From: UBA8190 sp003453695
GTDB taxonomy: Bacteria; Actinomycetota; Acidimicrobiia; Acidimicrobiales; UBA8190
Direction: 5' to 3'
NCBI GenBank assembly: GCA_036796975.1
Contig: DAIRBY010000004.1
Location: forward strand, 34,116 to 98,115
Length of the DNA stretch: 64,000 nt
Positions 16,916 to 26,568 of the stretch are shown here, in pieces. Under the pieces are notes generated by a model. That model was given only the letters and a program-made list of their open reading frames with translations. It searched no databases and was not told the origin of the DNA. A program made the translations under genes and the position numbers. Positions within the stretch are counted from its first letter, which is position 1. Every line of letters starts with the position of its first letter.

Positions 16916-17634
16916 CGGTTGCTTCCTTCCGTATTGACGTTGATCAGTGAACCTTCGAGATCGGGAGACACGCCACCAGGCGGGGCCAGGGTGCTGAGGC
17001 CGGCCCCGGGACCGCCGCCGGCGGGCGGCGTCGAGGGCCCTCGCTCGGCGGCGATGAGGCGATCCAGCCAGGAGATGTCGCGCTCGGTCGATTCGGCGGC
17101 GTGCTCCACCACGGACCGGGCGTAGGGATCGAGGGCGCGGCGGCCGGTGACGGTGGCCTGGCGCACCTCGTCGAGTCGCTGCACCAGCTGGGCCCGGCGC
17201 CGCTCCAGCAGCCGGAGCCGGGCCGCCGGTGGGAGGTAGCGGGCGAAGGCCAGGCGCAGCCCGAAGCTGCGGGCGTCATCGGCGCCGGCGTCGCGCTCGT
17301 TGCCGTCCAACAGCGCCGCGAACTGCCGGCGCCCCTCGTCGGTGATGCGATACACCTTGCGACCCCGCCGGCCACGGCTCCCGGCGCTGCGCCGGGAGCG
17401 CAGCGCTGCCCGTTCGCCGCTCAGCGATCCGGTCATGGGCGCGGCCGGGGCCGGATCACCCGGTTCCTCGGCGCTCACCACGGCTCCGGAGTGCTCGAGA
17501 CGCGACAGCGCCGGGTACAACGAGCCGAAGGACACCGGGGAGAAGAAGCCGAGCTCCTCACGGAGGCGCTTGCGGATCTCGTATCCGTGCAACTCCTGCT
17601 CGCCGAGCAGGCCGAGAATGGCGAGTTCGAGCAT
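16912..17634 (-). CDS. PadR family transcriptional regulator
   Basis: This 240-residue protein has an N-terminal PadR winged helix (LAILGLLGEQELHGYEIRKR through SLYPALSRLEHSG, residues 3-55). A low-complexity insertion of about 30 residues interrupts the wing region, and VYRITDEGRRQFAALL resumes the domain. The C-terminal half is helical and probably forms the dimer coiled coil. It is translationally coupled to ino1, so control of inositol synthesis and of its own promoter is likely. Two palindromes just upstream are the candidate operator. The ATG at 17634 places the winged helix at the N-terminus. Confidence 0.9.
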   Translation of the reverse strand: MLELAILGLLGEQELHGYEIRKRLREELGFFSPVSFGSLYPALSRLEHSGAVVSAEEPGDPAPAAPMTGSLSGERAALRSRRSAGSRGRRGRKVYRITDEGRRQFAALLDGNERDAGADDARSFGLRLAFARYLPPAARLRLLERRRAQLVQRLDEVRQATVTGRRALDPYARSVVEHAAESTERDISWLDRLIAAERGPSTPPAGGGPGAGLSTLAPPGGVSPDLEGSLINVNTEGSNR

Positions 17635-17673
17635 CAGCGGGTCACCTGGGGATTTTGGGTGCGAAGATGGGTT

Positions 17674-17709
17674 CGATGCATCGTGAAGATGTATCGTATC
17701 GATATATCG
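17674..17709. promoter_or_regulatory. paired palindromes upstream of padR-ino1
   Basis: Two perfect 10-bp palindromes, CGATGCATCG (17674-17683) and CGATATATCG (17700-17709), lie 40-75 bp upstream of the padR start, with further ATCG-containing sequence between them. Their starts are 26 bp apart, about 2.5 helical turns. The region is much AT-richer than its surroundings and probably contains the padR promoter. An autoregulatory PadR operator is inferred. Confidence 0.6.
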
Positions 17710-17888
17710 ACCGGGACACAACCATCCCGGCCATCACGGCCCAACCACCTCCGGTGGGGGGTCATCGGAGGGCCGCCACTGCTGTCGCCGGCCCGCTCGC
17801 CAGCGAGCGTCAAACGGCCCCGGCACCTTCCGAAAAGGAGCTCTGAGCCTCGTTCGCAGAAGGCCGGCCGGGGATACCCTGTCATCCG

Positions 17889-18320
17889 ATGACCTTCGGG
17901 CCGAGCGCCATCCGCGGCTTTCCGGTGTCGGTCGCCGGAGGCCGGGTCGAGTACCGCCTGGCTCGCAACGCGGTGGTCAAGGAATTCCGCAAAGGCCGCC
18001 TGGGCCGCTTGGACGTCTGTGACGCCCACCCGGAGCTGGTGCGGGCGGCTCGCAACATCGGGACGCCCCTCGCCGAGGAGTGCCCCATCTGCACCGAGGC
18101 CGACCTGGTCCACGTGACGTACGTGTTCGGTCCCGGTCTCCCTTCGCACGGCCGCTGCCCGGCCACGCCCACCGAGCTGGCCAAGCTGTGCCGGCGCGCC
18201 AGCGAGGTGGCGTGTTACGTCGTCGAGGTGTGCCCGGAGTGCCGGTGGAACCACCTGATGCGGATGTATCCCGCCGGTGGCCGCCACCGGGTGCGGGCGT
18301 CGGCTCGGCGCAGCATCTGA
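17889..18320 (+). CDS. DUF5318 family protein
   Basis: This 143-residue protein resembles the actinobacterial DUF5318 family, encoded near ino1 and padR in mycobacteria as well. Two cysteine pairs, EECPICTEAD (around residues 64-73) and EVCPECRWNHL (around 116-126), could bind one zinc ion. The N-terminal part VEYRLARNAVVKEFRKGRLG is basic and helical. The function is unknown; the zinc-ribbon look suggests nucleic-acid or protein binding. Confidence 0.85.
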   Translation: MTFGPSAIRGFPVSVAGGRVEYRLARNAVVKEFRKGRLGRLDVCDAHPELVRAARNIGTPLAEECPICTEADLVHVTYVFGPGLPSHGRCPATPTELAKLCRRASEVACYVVEVCPECRWNHLMRMYPAGGRHRVRASARRSI

Positions 18321-18517
18321 GGACCTGCACAGGCGCCTGACAGGCGGCGCTCAGCCGAGGGTGGGTATCACTGACGTCCCGGGACCCGAGCCGGGGCGGG
18401 CAGAAACCGGGGAAGGGTCGCCGCCGCCTGCCTACCGTTGGGGGCGGCGGATGGGGCAGCATTGACAGTCGGCCCGACAGGATCCTGGCCCGTACTCCGG
18501 GCGACCAAGGGAGCGAG

Positions 18518-19630
18518 ATGAGCGTCGTGCAGCCAGGCGGGGACAAGGGACCGGGCCAGAAGCCGGGCCCGGGTCAGAAGCCACCGGGACAGAGCGCTGG
18601 GTCCGGCCCGCGCCCGCCCCAGAAGCCGGGCCAGCGGCCACCGTCGGCCGTCCGTCGTCCGCCCTCGGCCAAGCCGGGCTCGGGCGGGCGTGCACCCTCC
18701 CGTGCCCCGGGGCGTCCTCCGGCCGGCAAGGGCGCCGGCAAGGGACAGACGGCGCGCCGGCCGGCGACACCGGTGGCGGCGGGGGCGCCTCGCCGCTTCT
18801 CGGCGGCGACCATGGCCTACGCCGTCATCGTGGTGGTGGTGCTCGCCATCGTGGCCTTGGTGGTGGTGAAGGTGACGGGCGGATCGAGCAACCCGGGCAG
18901 CCACGGGCCTGCGGTCACGTCGGCGCCGGCCTCGCTCGTGACCCAGGTGACGTCCGTGCCGCTGTCCGAAGCGGCCCAGGTGGGGACCCCGTCGTCGGCG
19001 GTCGTGGCACCCAAGGTGGCCACAGGCCAAGCGCCGCTCACGACGGACGGCAAGCCCGAGGCCCTGTTCATCGGGGCCGAGTTCTGCCCCCTGTGCGGGG
19101 CCGAACGGTGGGCCATCGTCATGGCCTTCTCGCGTTTTGGGACGTGGTCGAACCTGGACGTCACCACCAGCTCGCCGTACGACACCCCGCCGGCCGTCGC
19201 CACCTTCTCGTTCCGCAACGCCACCTTCTCGAGCCCGTACCTGGCCTTGACCACGGTGGAACACGAGACCAACGACACCACCGCCCTCGGGACCCGCAAG
19301 CTGTTCCAACCGGTCACGAGCAAAGAGCAGAACCTCTGGTCCAAGTACTCGGCGCAGTTCGGCGTCAACACCGGCTACCCGTTCCTCGACATGGGGAACA
19401 AGGTGTTCGTGACGGGCCCCAGCTACTCGCCCTACGCCTTGGTGGGGCTCGACCAATCGGCCATCGCCTCCAAGCTGACCAACCCCAACGACCCGGTGAC
19501 CCAGGGCATCGTCGGGACGGCCAACTACATCACTGCCGGATTGTGCGCCATCACCGGGGGGCAGCCCGCATCGGTGTGCTCGGCACCGGCCACCACGGCC
19601 GCCAGCAAGGCATTGGGCATGGGCGCCTGA
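18518..19630 (+). CDS. DUF929 family membrane-anchored thioredoxin-like protein
   Basis: This 370-residue protein has a Pro/Gly/Lys-rich cytoplasmic N-terminus of about 95 residues, one transmembrane helix (MAYAVIVVVVLAIVALVVV), and an extracytoplasmic domain. The motif FIGAEFCPLCGAERWAIV, with a CxxC pair, matches the DUF929 family, thought to have a thioredoxin-like fold. It may act in oxidative folding or disulfide exchange outside the membrane. It is followed 4 bp later by an HxH-containing membrane protein, and the two probably work together. The ATG is preceded by GGGAGCG. Confidence 0.85.
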   Translation: MSVVQPGGDKGPGQKPGPGQKPPGQSAGSGPRPPQKPGQRPPSAVRRPPSAKPGSGGRAPSRAPGRPPAGKGAGKGQTARRPATPVAAGAPRRFSAATMAYAVIVVVVLAIVALVVVKVTGGSSNPGSHGPAVTSAPASLVTQVTSVPLSEAAQVGTPSSAVVAPKVATGQAPLTTDGKPEALFIGAEFCPLCGAERWAIVMAFSRFGTWSNLDVTTSSPYDTPPAVATFSFRNATFSSPYLALTTVEHETNDTTALGTRKLFQPVTSKEQNLWSKYSAQFGVNTGYPFLDMGNKVFVTGPSYSPYALVGLDQSAIASKLTNPNDPVTQGIVGTANYITAGLCAITGGQPASVCSAPATTAASKALGMGA

Positions 19631-19634
19631 CCGG

Positions 19635-20369
19635 GTGAGCGCCCAGGCCGAGGAAGCGGGCACCGGCGGGCCGTCGGGAGAAGAACCCGGTCGAGCGCTG
19701 CACCGGCGGGGCCCCGTCGTGGCCGCCGCCGTCGTGGTCCTGGCCGGGCTCGGCGTGGGGCTGTGGCTGACGGTCGGTTCGTCCTCCCCCCCTGTGCAAG
19801 GCCCGGAGGGCCCGCCGCTCCAGCCCGGGCCGGCGCTGGCGTCGGCCGACACCACGGCACCTGGCACCCCGGTGGACGGCATCACCTGTCGGAGCGCAGC
19901 CGACCAGGTCGTGAAGTACCACATCCACACCCTCGTGCAGATCTTCGTGAACGGCAGCCAGGTGCACATCCCTGCCGGGGCCGGGATGCCCGCCCCGCGG
20001 TTGGTCGAGCACCTGCCCGGGGGCGTGTGGATGGACAACGGCCTGGACAACTGCTTGTACTGGCTGCACGTCCACACAGACGACGGGATCGTCCACGTCG
20101 AGGCGCCCGCCAAGGCGCCGTTCACCCTGGGCCAGTTCTTCGACGTCTGGCAGCAGCCACTGAGCCGTGATCAGGTCGGCCCGGCACGGGGACGGGTCGT
20201 CGCCTTCGAGAACGGCACGCAGTTCAACGGCGATCCGCGGACCCTGCCCCTGTTGGACCACGGGGTCATCCAACTCGACGTCGGGACACCGGTCGTCTCC
20301 TTCCGGCCCGTGCAGTTCAGCGTGAACGAACTGTGTGGATCGGCTTCCCAGGGCTGCGCCGCCGGCTGA
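19635..20369 (+). CDS. single-pass membrane protein with HxH motifs
   Basis: I do not recognise this family by name. The 244-residue protein has an N-terminal transmembrane helix (VVAAAVVVLAGLGVGLWLTV, about residues 29-48) and an external domain. Two His-rich strands, VVKYHIHTLVQIFVNG and YWLHVHTDDGIVHVEAP, look like metal (perhaps copper) ligands, and there are cysteines at CRSA, NCLYW and near the C-terminus (CGSASQGC). Linkage to the DUF929 redox protein suggests a shared envelope redox or metal role, which is inference. Confidence 0.75.
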   Translation: MSAQAEEAGTGGPSGEEPGRALHRRGPVVAAAVVVLAGLGVGLWLTVGSSSPPVQGPEGPPLQPGPALASADTTAPGTPVDGITCRSAADQVVKYHIHTLVQIFVNGSQVHIPAGAGMPAPRLVEHLPGGVWMDNGLDNCLYWLHVHTDDGIVHVEAPAKAPFTLGQFFDVWQQPLSRDQVGPARGRVVAFENGTQFNGDPRTLPLLDHGVIQLDVGTPVVSFRPVQFSVNELCGSASQGCAAG

Positions 20370-20443
20370 GCACGGCGCCGGGGCGCGCCGGACGAGCGCC
20401 CGGCCCGAGCGCACCTTCTGGGCACGGCAGCGGCAGGTGTGGA

Positions 20444-21211
20444 ATGGTCGGAGGCGTGGCCGGTGCCCCCGCACCTCCCGCCTCGTCGCACGGTGATCGG
20501 AACCGGCTCGCCCGCGACCTCTTCGACGGCCTGCCTCGTCACTACGACCGGCTGGCCGAGGTCCTGTCCTTCGGGCAGAACGGGCGCTGGCGCCGGGCCA
20601 TGGTCGACGCCGTGGCCCGGGGCAGACCGGGCACCGTGCTCGACGTCGCCACGGGCACCGCCGGCGTGGCGCTGGCACTGCGGGCCCGCACCGGCGCCGG
20701 GGTGGTCGGGGTGGACCTCACCGAGCCGATGCTCCGGCGAGGGCAGGCCAACGTCCGCAGCGCCGGCGCCAGCGGCATCGCCTTCGCCCTCGGGCGCGGC
20801 GAGCAGTTGCCCTTCCCCGACGACGCCTTCGACGCCGTGAGCTTCACCTATCTCCTGCGCTACGTGGACGACCCGGCGGCCACGCTCGGGGAGCTGGCCC
20901 GGGTGGTCCGTCCGGGGGGGATCCTCGCCAACCTCGAGTTCTCGGTGCCGCCCCGACGGTTCTGGCGGGGATGGTGGTGGCTCTACACCCGGGCGGTGCT
21001 GCCCCTGGCGGGCCTGGTCACCGGTGGCGGCGAGTGGTTCCGGGTGGGACGCTTCCTCGGGCCCTCGATCAGCCGCCACTACCGCCGCTATCCACTCGAG
21101 TGGACCGTCTCGGCGTGGGAGCGCGCCGGCATGGAAGACGTGACGGTGCGGACCATGAGCCTGGGCGGGGGCCTGGTCATGTGGGGACGGCGGCGGGGGG
21201 CGCCGGCGTGA
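20444..21211 (+). CDS. UbiE/MenG-like class I SAM methyltransferase
   Basis: This 255-residue protein is a class I methyltransferase closest to the UbiE/MenG family, which performs the last methylation in menaquinone synthesis. It shows ARDLFDGLPRHYDRLAEVLS at the N-terminus, the SAM loop VLDVATGTAGVAL, GVDLTEPMLRRGQANV, and LPFPDDAFDAVSFTYLLRYV. A UbiA-type prenyltransferase that could supply its substrate is encoded at 37676. Starts at ATG 20444 or GTG 20456 are both possible. It overlaps the next gene by 4 nt. Confidence 0.8.
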   Translation: MVGGVAGAPAPPASSHGDRNRLARDLFDGLPRHYDRLAEVLSFGQNGRWRRAMVDAVARGRPGTVLDVATGTAGVALALRARTGAGVVGVDLTEPMLRRGQANVRSAGASGIAFALGRGEQLPFPDDAFDAVSFTYLLRYVDDPAATLGELARVVRPGGILANLEFSVPPRRFWRGWWWLYTRAVLPLAGLVTGGGEWFRVGRFLGPSISRHYRRYPLEWTVSAWERAGMEDVTVRTMSLGGGLVMWGRRRGAPA

Positions 21212-21999
21212 AGGGGGCCGAGCCGGCGGGGGACGTGCCCGAGGCGCTGGGCGCCGACGAGGGCGAGAGCGCCGAGCGGTCCCGCCCCGCCTTCTACGCC
21301 GCCCGTTCCGGCGGGTGGCGGGATTGGTGGACGCTGCTGCACCCGCCGCACACGGCGTGGCACCTCTCCTATGTGGTCATCGGCGCCGCCCTGGCGCCCC
21401 GTCCCGACGCCGTGCGTCTCGTGGGCACCCTTCTCGCCTTCTTCCTGGCGGTGGGGGTGGCCGCCCACGCCCTGGACGAGCTGCACGGGCGCCCCCTGCG
21501 GACGTCCATCCCCGCTCCCGTGCTGGTGGCGGCGACCGTGGTGTCGCTGGCCGGGGCCGTGGCCCTCGGTGGCGTCGGGGTGGCGCGGGTGGGGGCGTCG
21601 ATCGTGCCCTTCATCGTGCTCGGTCCGCTGCTCGTCGTGGCCTACAACGCCGAGCTCCTGGGGGGCGTGGTCCACACCGACGTCGGCTTCGCCCTGTCCT
21701 GGGGCGCCTTTCCCGTTCTCACCGCCTACGTGGCGCAGGCGCAGGCCGTGTCGGCCGCCGCCGTGCTGGCGGCGGTGTTCGCCTTCGCCCTGTCGCTGGC
21801 TCAACGCGCCCTGAGCACGCCCGCCCGCCGGCTGCGGCGCACGGTGACGTCGGTGCACGGCACGCTCGTCATGGCCGACGGGACCGAGACCGGTCTCGAC
21901 CGCCACCTGCTCATGGCACCCCTGGAGCGGGCACTGCGCACCATGTCGTGGGCGGTGGTGGCCCTGGCGGCGGGGATGGCCGTCGCCCGCCTGGGTTAA
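21208..21999 (+). CDS. integral membrane protein, possibly UbiA-like
   Basis: This 263-residue protein has about seven hydrophobic segments starting near residue 50 (HTAWHLSYVVIGAALAP). Its arrangement loosely recalls UbiA prenyltransferases, with AHALDELHGRP at the place of the first Asp-rich motif and FALSWGAFPVLTAYVAQ in the second half, but the full NxxxDxxxD motifs are missing. I therefore do not assign an activity. It is coupled to the MenG-like methyltransferase by a GTGA overlap. Its TAA stop shares three bases with the stop of the convergent gene. Confidence 0.7.
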   Translation: MKGAEPAGDVPEALGADEGESAERSRPAFYAARSGGWRDWWTLLHPPHTAWHLSYVVIGAALAPRPDAVRLVGTLLAFFLAVGVAAHALDELHGRPLRTSIPAPVLVAATVVSLAGAVALGGVGVARVGASIVPFIVLGPLLVVAYNAELLGGVVHTDVGFALSWGAFPVLTAYVAQAQAVSAAAVLAAVFAFALSLAQRALSTPARRLRRTVTSVHGTLVMADGTETGLDRHLLMAPLERALRTMSWAVVALAAGMAVARLG

Positions 22000-22484
22000 C
22001 CGGCCGCTCCTCCCCGCTCGCCCAGCGAGCGCAGGTGGCGCCTGAACCCGTGCACGGTCATGTCCACCACCCGGTCGTGGCCCCAGCGCAGCACCGGCGC
22101 CGCCACCCGCGCGGCGATGCGCATGGCCCGCTGCATCATCTCGATCCGCCACGCCACCTCGGCGCTCGTCCCCGCTTCGTGCGGATGCAGCTCGAGCGAC
22201 GCCGTGCCCCGCAGGTCGCCTTCCACGGTGGCGTCGATGCGCGCCGGCCGTCGGCAGCGGTCGAGACGGACGGTGACGCGCATGCGGTAGGGCACGGGCG
22301 GCGACACGAGGCCGGACAGGACGGCTCCGTCGACCAGACCCTGACCGTCGACCCGCAACTCGCCGAGCCACCCCCACCACGACTCGAACCGCTGCGGCTC
22401 CGACAGGGCCTGCCACAGTTCCTCGGGGCTCACCTCGAAGAGGAAGCTCCGGCGGTACTCGATGACCGTCGGCGGGGTGCCCAT
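21996..22484 (-). CDS. SRPBCC (START-like) family protein
   Basis: This 162-residue protein has the pattern of the SRPBCC/polyketide-cyclase fold: a first strand FLFEVSPEELWQAL, then FESWWGWLGELRV, alternating beta strands (MRVTVRLDRC, ARIDATVEG, SLELHPHEAGTSAEVAWRI) and a long C-terminal helix. Such proteins bind hydrophobic ligands in a central cavity. No specific ligand can be read from sequence. The gene converges on the upstream membrane protein with overlapping stop codons in GTTAAC. Confidence 0.75.
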   Translation of the reverse strand: MGTPPTVIEYRRSFLFEVSPEELWQALSEPQRFESWWGWLGELRVDGQGLVDGAVLSGLVSPPVPYRMRVTVRLDRCRRPARIDATVEGDLRGTASLELHPHEAGTSAEVAWRIEMMQRAMRIAARVAAPVLRWGHDRVVDMTVHGFRRHLRSLGERGGAAG

Positions 22485-22555
22485 CCGGACAGGAGGCTAA
22501 CGAGAAGGCGGCACGGGCCCGTCGGGGCGCCGCCCCGGCCCCGGCTCGTCAGCCC

Positions 22556-24361
22556 TCAGCCGTGGATCCGGTTGCGCTTGAAGCCGGCCGGCTCGGGATC
22601 CTGTTGCAGGTAGTCGAGGTTGTTGGAGGTGGGAGGCGGGTACGCCTGGCCGTAGTCCACGGTGCCGCCCCACGAGTCGAGAAGCGCTTGTTCGGCGGTG
22701 TCGGGGAAGAGCAGCGACGTGGCAGGGAGCTCGGGCACCGAGGTGTCGGCACTGCCCAGGTTGGGCAGGGCGGCCGTCATGTCACCCACGGTGTCGTAGC
22801 GCCACGGCGACACGTGCAGGCCGCCGGCGCCCATGATCGTGTCCGCCTGCAGGAAGATCCGCTCGATGAGCTTGTTGGTGGAGAGGTGGTCGAAGGTGTC
22901 CGAGCACACCCAGCCTCCAGCGCTGAAAGGGGAGATCACGAGCGCCGGTGTCCGAAATCCCAGGCCCACCGGCCCCAGCACCCCGTACCAGTCGGAAGGC
23001 GGGCCGCCCGCGGCGTTGGTGGTTCCGGCGGCGGGGACGTACTCGCCGTCGTAGTCCGAGCCCGGCAGTGACGACCACCCGCCCGGCGGCACCACGCCGT
23101 TGGTGGCGGTCACGAGGGGTCCCGGCGTCGTGGGCGCCACGTGGTCGAAGAAGCCGCCGTTCTCGTCGTAGACCACGAGGAACACGGTCTGGGCCCACAC
23201 GTCGGGGTTGGAGACGAGTGTCTCGAGGATCTGTGACACCAGCCACTCGCCGTACTCAGGCGGGGTGGCCGGGTGCTCGCAACAGGGCGCGGGCGGCATG
23301 ATCCACGACACCTTGGGAAGGGTGCCCGCCGCCACGTCGGCTGCGAACTCGGCGGGGTACACCGGGGCCAGCGCCAACGCCGCGTTCTCGACGTCGGTGG
23401 TGCTCGACGGCTTGAAGATGTTCTTGAAGTAGTTGAGGACGTTGAACAGCGCCTGCGAGGTGGGGTCCTGGTACACCTTCCAACTGACCCCGTTGGCGGT
23501 GAGGAGCTCGGGCATGGTTGGCCAGTCGAGGGTCCCGAACATCTCGTAGCGGGTCTGCACGTAGGTGGTGAGCACGGCGCCACCGACGTCGGCCGAGTGG
23601 GCGCCCAGGCTCCCCGACATCCACATCAAGCGGTTGGGGTCGGTGGGGCCGAGGACCGAGCAGTGGTATCCGTCGCAGATGGTGAAGGCGTCGGCCAGCG
23701 CCCGGTAGAAGGCGAGACAGTCGCTCTGGCGGTAGTAGCCCATGGCCGTGATCCCCGTCGGCACCTTGGAGGTGGACGGGACGGGCAGCCCGTCGGTCGA
23801 GTTGAGCTGCCACTTGGCGATGGGGTCGTTGGCCAGGTGCTCGACCATGAAGTGGTCCATGGCCCCGTTGTTCCAGGCGCCGTGCTGCGGGCCCCAGTCG
23901 TGGGTGATGTCGTTGGTGGTCTGTCCGGAGACGGTGGGCGGGTCGCTCACCATATGGAAGGGGTTCAAGAAGGTGTCGGTGTCGCTCCCGCCGCCGCCCA
24001 GCTGCGCCACCGTGTAGTCCACCTTCTGGCCGCCCAGCGTGGTGCCCTGCATGGTCTGGGAGAACACAGCGCCTCTCGTGAACCCCCGCACCCCGGGCAT
24101 GGTGCCGAAGTAGTGGTCGAAGGAGCGGTTCTCCTGCATGAGGATCACCACGTGTTTGACGTCGGACAGCGAGCCCGTGTGCGTGTCGGACAGGGCGGCG
24201 TCGATGAGCCGCCCGTGGGCGCTGCTCAAGCCGGCGGCGCGTGCCCCGAGGGCACCGGCCACGCCGGCGGCGGCCCCGGCTCGGAGGAAGTCGCGCCTGG
24301 TGATGACGCGCTTTCGCGACTGGCCCGAGGGCCCGGCACCGGCCTCGGGCGAGGATCCCAT
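22556..24361 (-). CDS. Tat-exported phosphoesterase, phospholipase C / acid phosphatase family
   Basis: This 601-residue protein belongs to the bacterial phosphoesterase family that includes phospholipase C and acid phosphatase AcpA. It carries a twin-arginine signal (RRDFLRAGAAAGVAGALG), so it is exported folded. The family signature VILMQENRSFDHYFGTMPG follows near residue 80, and the later region VYDENGGFFDHVAP carries further metal-binding residues. The substrate (phospholipid or phosphomonoester) cannot be told. The start at 24361 was chosen to give a typical Tat N-region. Confidence 0.88.
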   Translation of the reverse strand: MGSSPEAGAGPSGQSRKRVITRRDFLRAGAAAGVAGALGARAAGLSSAHGRLIDAALSDTHTGSLSDVKHVVILMQENRSFDHYFGTMPGVRGFTRGAVFSQTMQGTTLGGQKVDYTVAQLGGGGSDTDTFLNPFHMVSDPPTVSGQTTNDITHDWGPQHGAWNNGAMDHFMVEHLANDPIAKWQLNSTDGLPVPSTSKVPTGITAMGYYRQSDCLAFYRALADAFTICDGYHCSVLGPTDPNRLMWMSGSLGAHSADVGGAVLTTYVQTRYEMFGTLDWPTMPELLTANGVSWKVYQDPTSQALFNVLNYFKNIFKPSSTTDVENAALALAPVYPAEFAADVAAGTLPKVSWIMPPAPCCEHPATPPEYGEWLVSQILETLVSNPDVWAQTVFLVVYDENGGFFDHVAPTTPGPLVTATNGVVPPGGWSSLPGSDYDGEYVPAAGTTNAAGGPPSDWYGVLGPVGLGFRTPALVISPFSAGGWVCSDTFDHLSTNKLIERIFLQADTIMGAGGLHVSPWRYDTVGDMTAALPNLGSADTSVPELPATSLLFPDTAEQALLDSWGGTVDYGQAYPPPTSNNLDYLQQDPEPAGFKRNRIHG

Positions 24362-24505
24362 GCTCGTCACGTCTCCCTCCGGGCGCGGCCCTGGCGGCCG
24401 CCTGCTGCGGACGTTTGAACAACACCCGGCCGGCACCGACCTTGCGGGCCCCGAGGCCGCCGGGCGGGCTCGGCCTGGTGTGGGTCCGCCTGCTCCTCGC
24501 GGGTC

Positions 24506-24724
24506 CTAGGGGGCGCCCGGGCCCGGCTGGCTCGAGTCGTCGGCAGGCCGGTTGGGATAGAGGGTCCGACACGGCACGCACCACCGCTCGAGATCGGGGA
24601 GGACCCGTTCGCCGATGACCCGGCCTTCGCCGTCGGTCTCGAGGTAGATGCGGTACACGGGCCGGAGCTGCTCGTCCGGCTCCGGGGAGCCGCAGCTCTC
24701 GCAGCAGGCGGCGGTCCGGGTCAC
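24506..24724 (-). CDS. small zinc-ribbon-like protein
   Basis: This 72-residue protein begins VTRTAACCESCGSPEPDEQ and contains a second pair in ERWCVPCRTLYPN, giving a four-cysteine zinc-ribbon pattern. Between them is a strand-rich segment (VYRIYLETDGEGRVIGE). GTG 24724 has a GAGGG ribosome binding site six bases upstream; a longer product from 24796 would read across the panB promoter side. The function is unknown. Confidence 0.65.
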   Translation of the reverse strand: MTRTAACCESCGSPEPDEQLRPVYRIYLETDGEGRVIGERVLPDLERWCVPCRTLYPNRPADDSSQPGPGAP

Positions 24725-24825
24725 GTGCCGGCCCTCGGGATAGCCATCGGGACGACGGTACACTTGACACCGAATCCCGACGCCGCCGGCAGCCATCGTG
24801 CGCTGGACGGCAAAGGAGGCCAGAC

Positions 24826-25641
<816 letters not shown>

Positions 25642-25740
25642 AGTTACCCGGTCGTGCCGGCTGCCGGCACGTTGACCCTGCCCCGCAGAGACGGGGCCCC
25701 GGACGCCTCGGCGCCGGGTCCGGAGGGAGGTGAGCCGCTC

Positions 25741-26076
25741 GTGCGGCCGTACGAAGTCATGGTCGTCTTCGATCCCGAGGCCGAAGAGTCGGCGGTCACG
25801 GCGGTGCTCGACCGGTCCGTGGACGTGGTGCGGACCAACGGCGGCAACCCCGGTGCCGTGAACCGGTGGGGCAAGCGCACCCTCGCCTACGAGATCCGCA
25901 AGAAGCGCGAGGGTTACTACGTCGTGTTCGAATACACGGCGGAACCGAAGGCGTCCGCCGAGCTCGACCGGCTTCTCACGCTGGCCGACGAGGTCATCCG
26001 CCACAAGATCATCAGGCTGCCCGACAAGGTGGCCGGCAGGCGCAGCCAGGTCGCTGCCGCCGCCGAGGCCAGCTGA
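25741..26076 (+). CDS. rpsF: 30S ribosomal protein S6
   Basis: This 111-residue protein is S6 of the small subunit platform, which binds with S18. It starts VRPYEVMVVFDPEAEE and contains VNRWGKRTLAYEIRKKREGY, both characteristic. GTG 25741 is preceded by a strong GGAGGGAGGTGAG ribosome binding site. It begins the conserved rpsF-ssb-rpsR-rplI-dnaB group. Confidence 0.96.
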   Translation: MRPYEVMVVFDPEAEESAVTAVLDRSVDVVRTNGGNPGAVNRWGKRTLAYEIRKKREGYYVVFEYTAEPKASAELDRLLTLADEVIRHKIIRLPDKVAGRRSQVAAAAEAS

Positions 26077-26097
26077 GCGGCAAGGGAGGAGCACACC

Positions 26098-26568
26098 ATG
26101 TCCAACGGCAACAGCGTCACGCTGGTCGGCAACATCACCCGCGACCCCGAGCTGCGCTTCACACCCACTGGCCAGGCGACGGCCACCTTCGGGCTGGCGG
26201 TGAACCGCCGCTGGCAGAACCGCCAGACCCAGGAATGGGAGGAGGCCACGTCCTTCTTCGACGTCGTGTGCTGGCGGGAGATGGCGGAGAACGCCTCGGA
26301 GAGCCTGGCCCGAGGTTCACGGGTCATCGTCACCGGCCGTCTCGAGCAGCGGTCGTGGGAGACCCAGGAGGGCGAGCGCCGGTCGAAGATCGAGGTCGTG
26401 GCCGACGAGATCGGCCCCAGCCTGCGCTGGGCCACCGCCCAGGTGACGAAGAACGAGCGCCGTGGTCCCGGCGACGGTGGCCCGGCGCGCCAGACGGCTC
26501 CTGAGCGCACTCCGGCTGCTGCCGGCGGTGGTGGCGGCGGGTACGGGTTCGACGAGGAGCCCTTCTGA
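26098..26568 (+). CDS. ssb: single-stranded DNA-binding protein
   Basis: This 156-residue protein is the replicative SSB. The OB-fold domain spans residues 1-110, with NSVTLVGNITRDPELRFT and SFFDVVCWREMAENASESL. A Gly/Pro-rich linker ends in the acidic tip FDEEPF, which recruits partner proteins. Its TGA overlaps the ATG of rpsR by one base. Confidence 0.97.
   Translation: MSNGNSVTLVGNITRDPELRFTPTGQATATFGLAVNRRWQNRQTQEWEEATSFFDVVCWREMAENASESLARGSRVIVTGRLEQRSWETQEGERRSKIEVVADEIGPSLRWATAQVTKNERRGPGDGGPARQTAPERTPAAAGGGGGGYGFDEEPF

Noticed and set aside
18472..18477. TTGACA as -35 box for the DUF929 gene
   Set aside because: No acceptable -10 element occurs 16-18 bp downstream (the sequence there is GC-rich), so I do not call a promoter.
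21996..21999. Overlapping convergent stops in GTTAAC as a special element
   Set aside because: It is neat but common in compact genomes and needs no further explanation.
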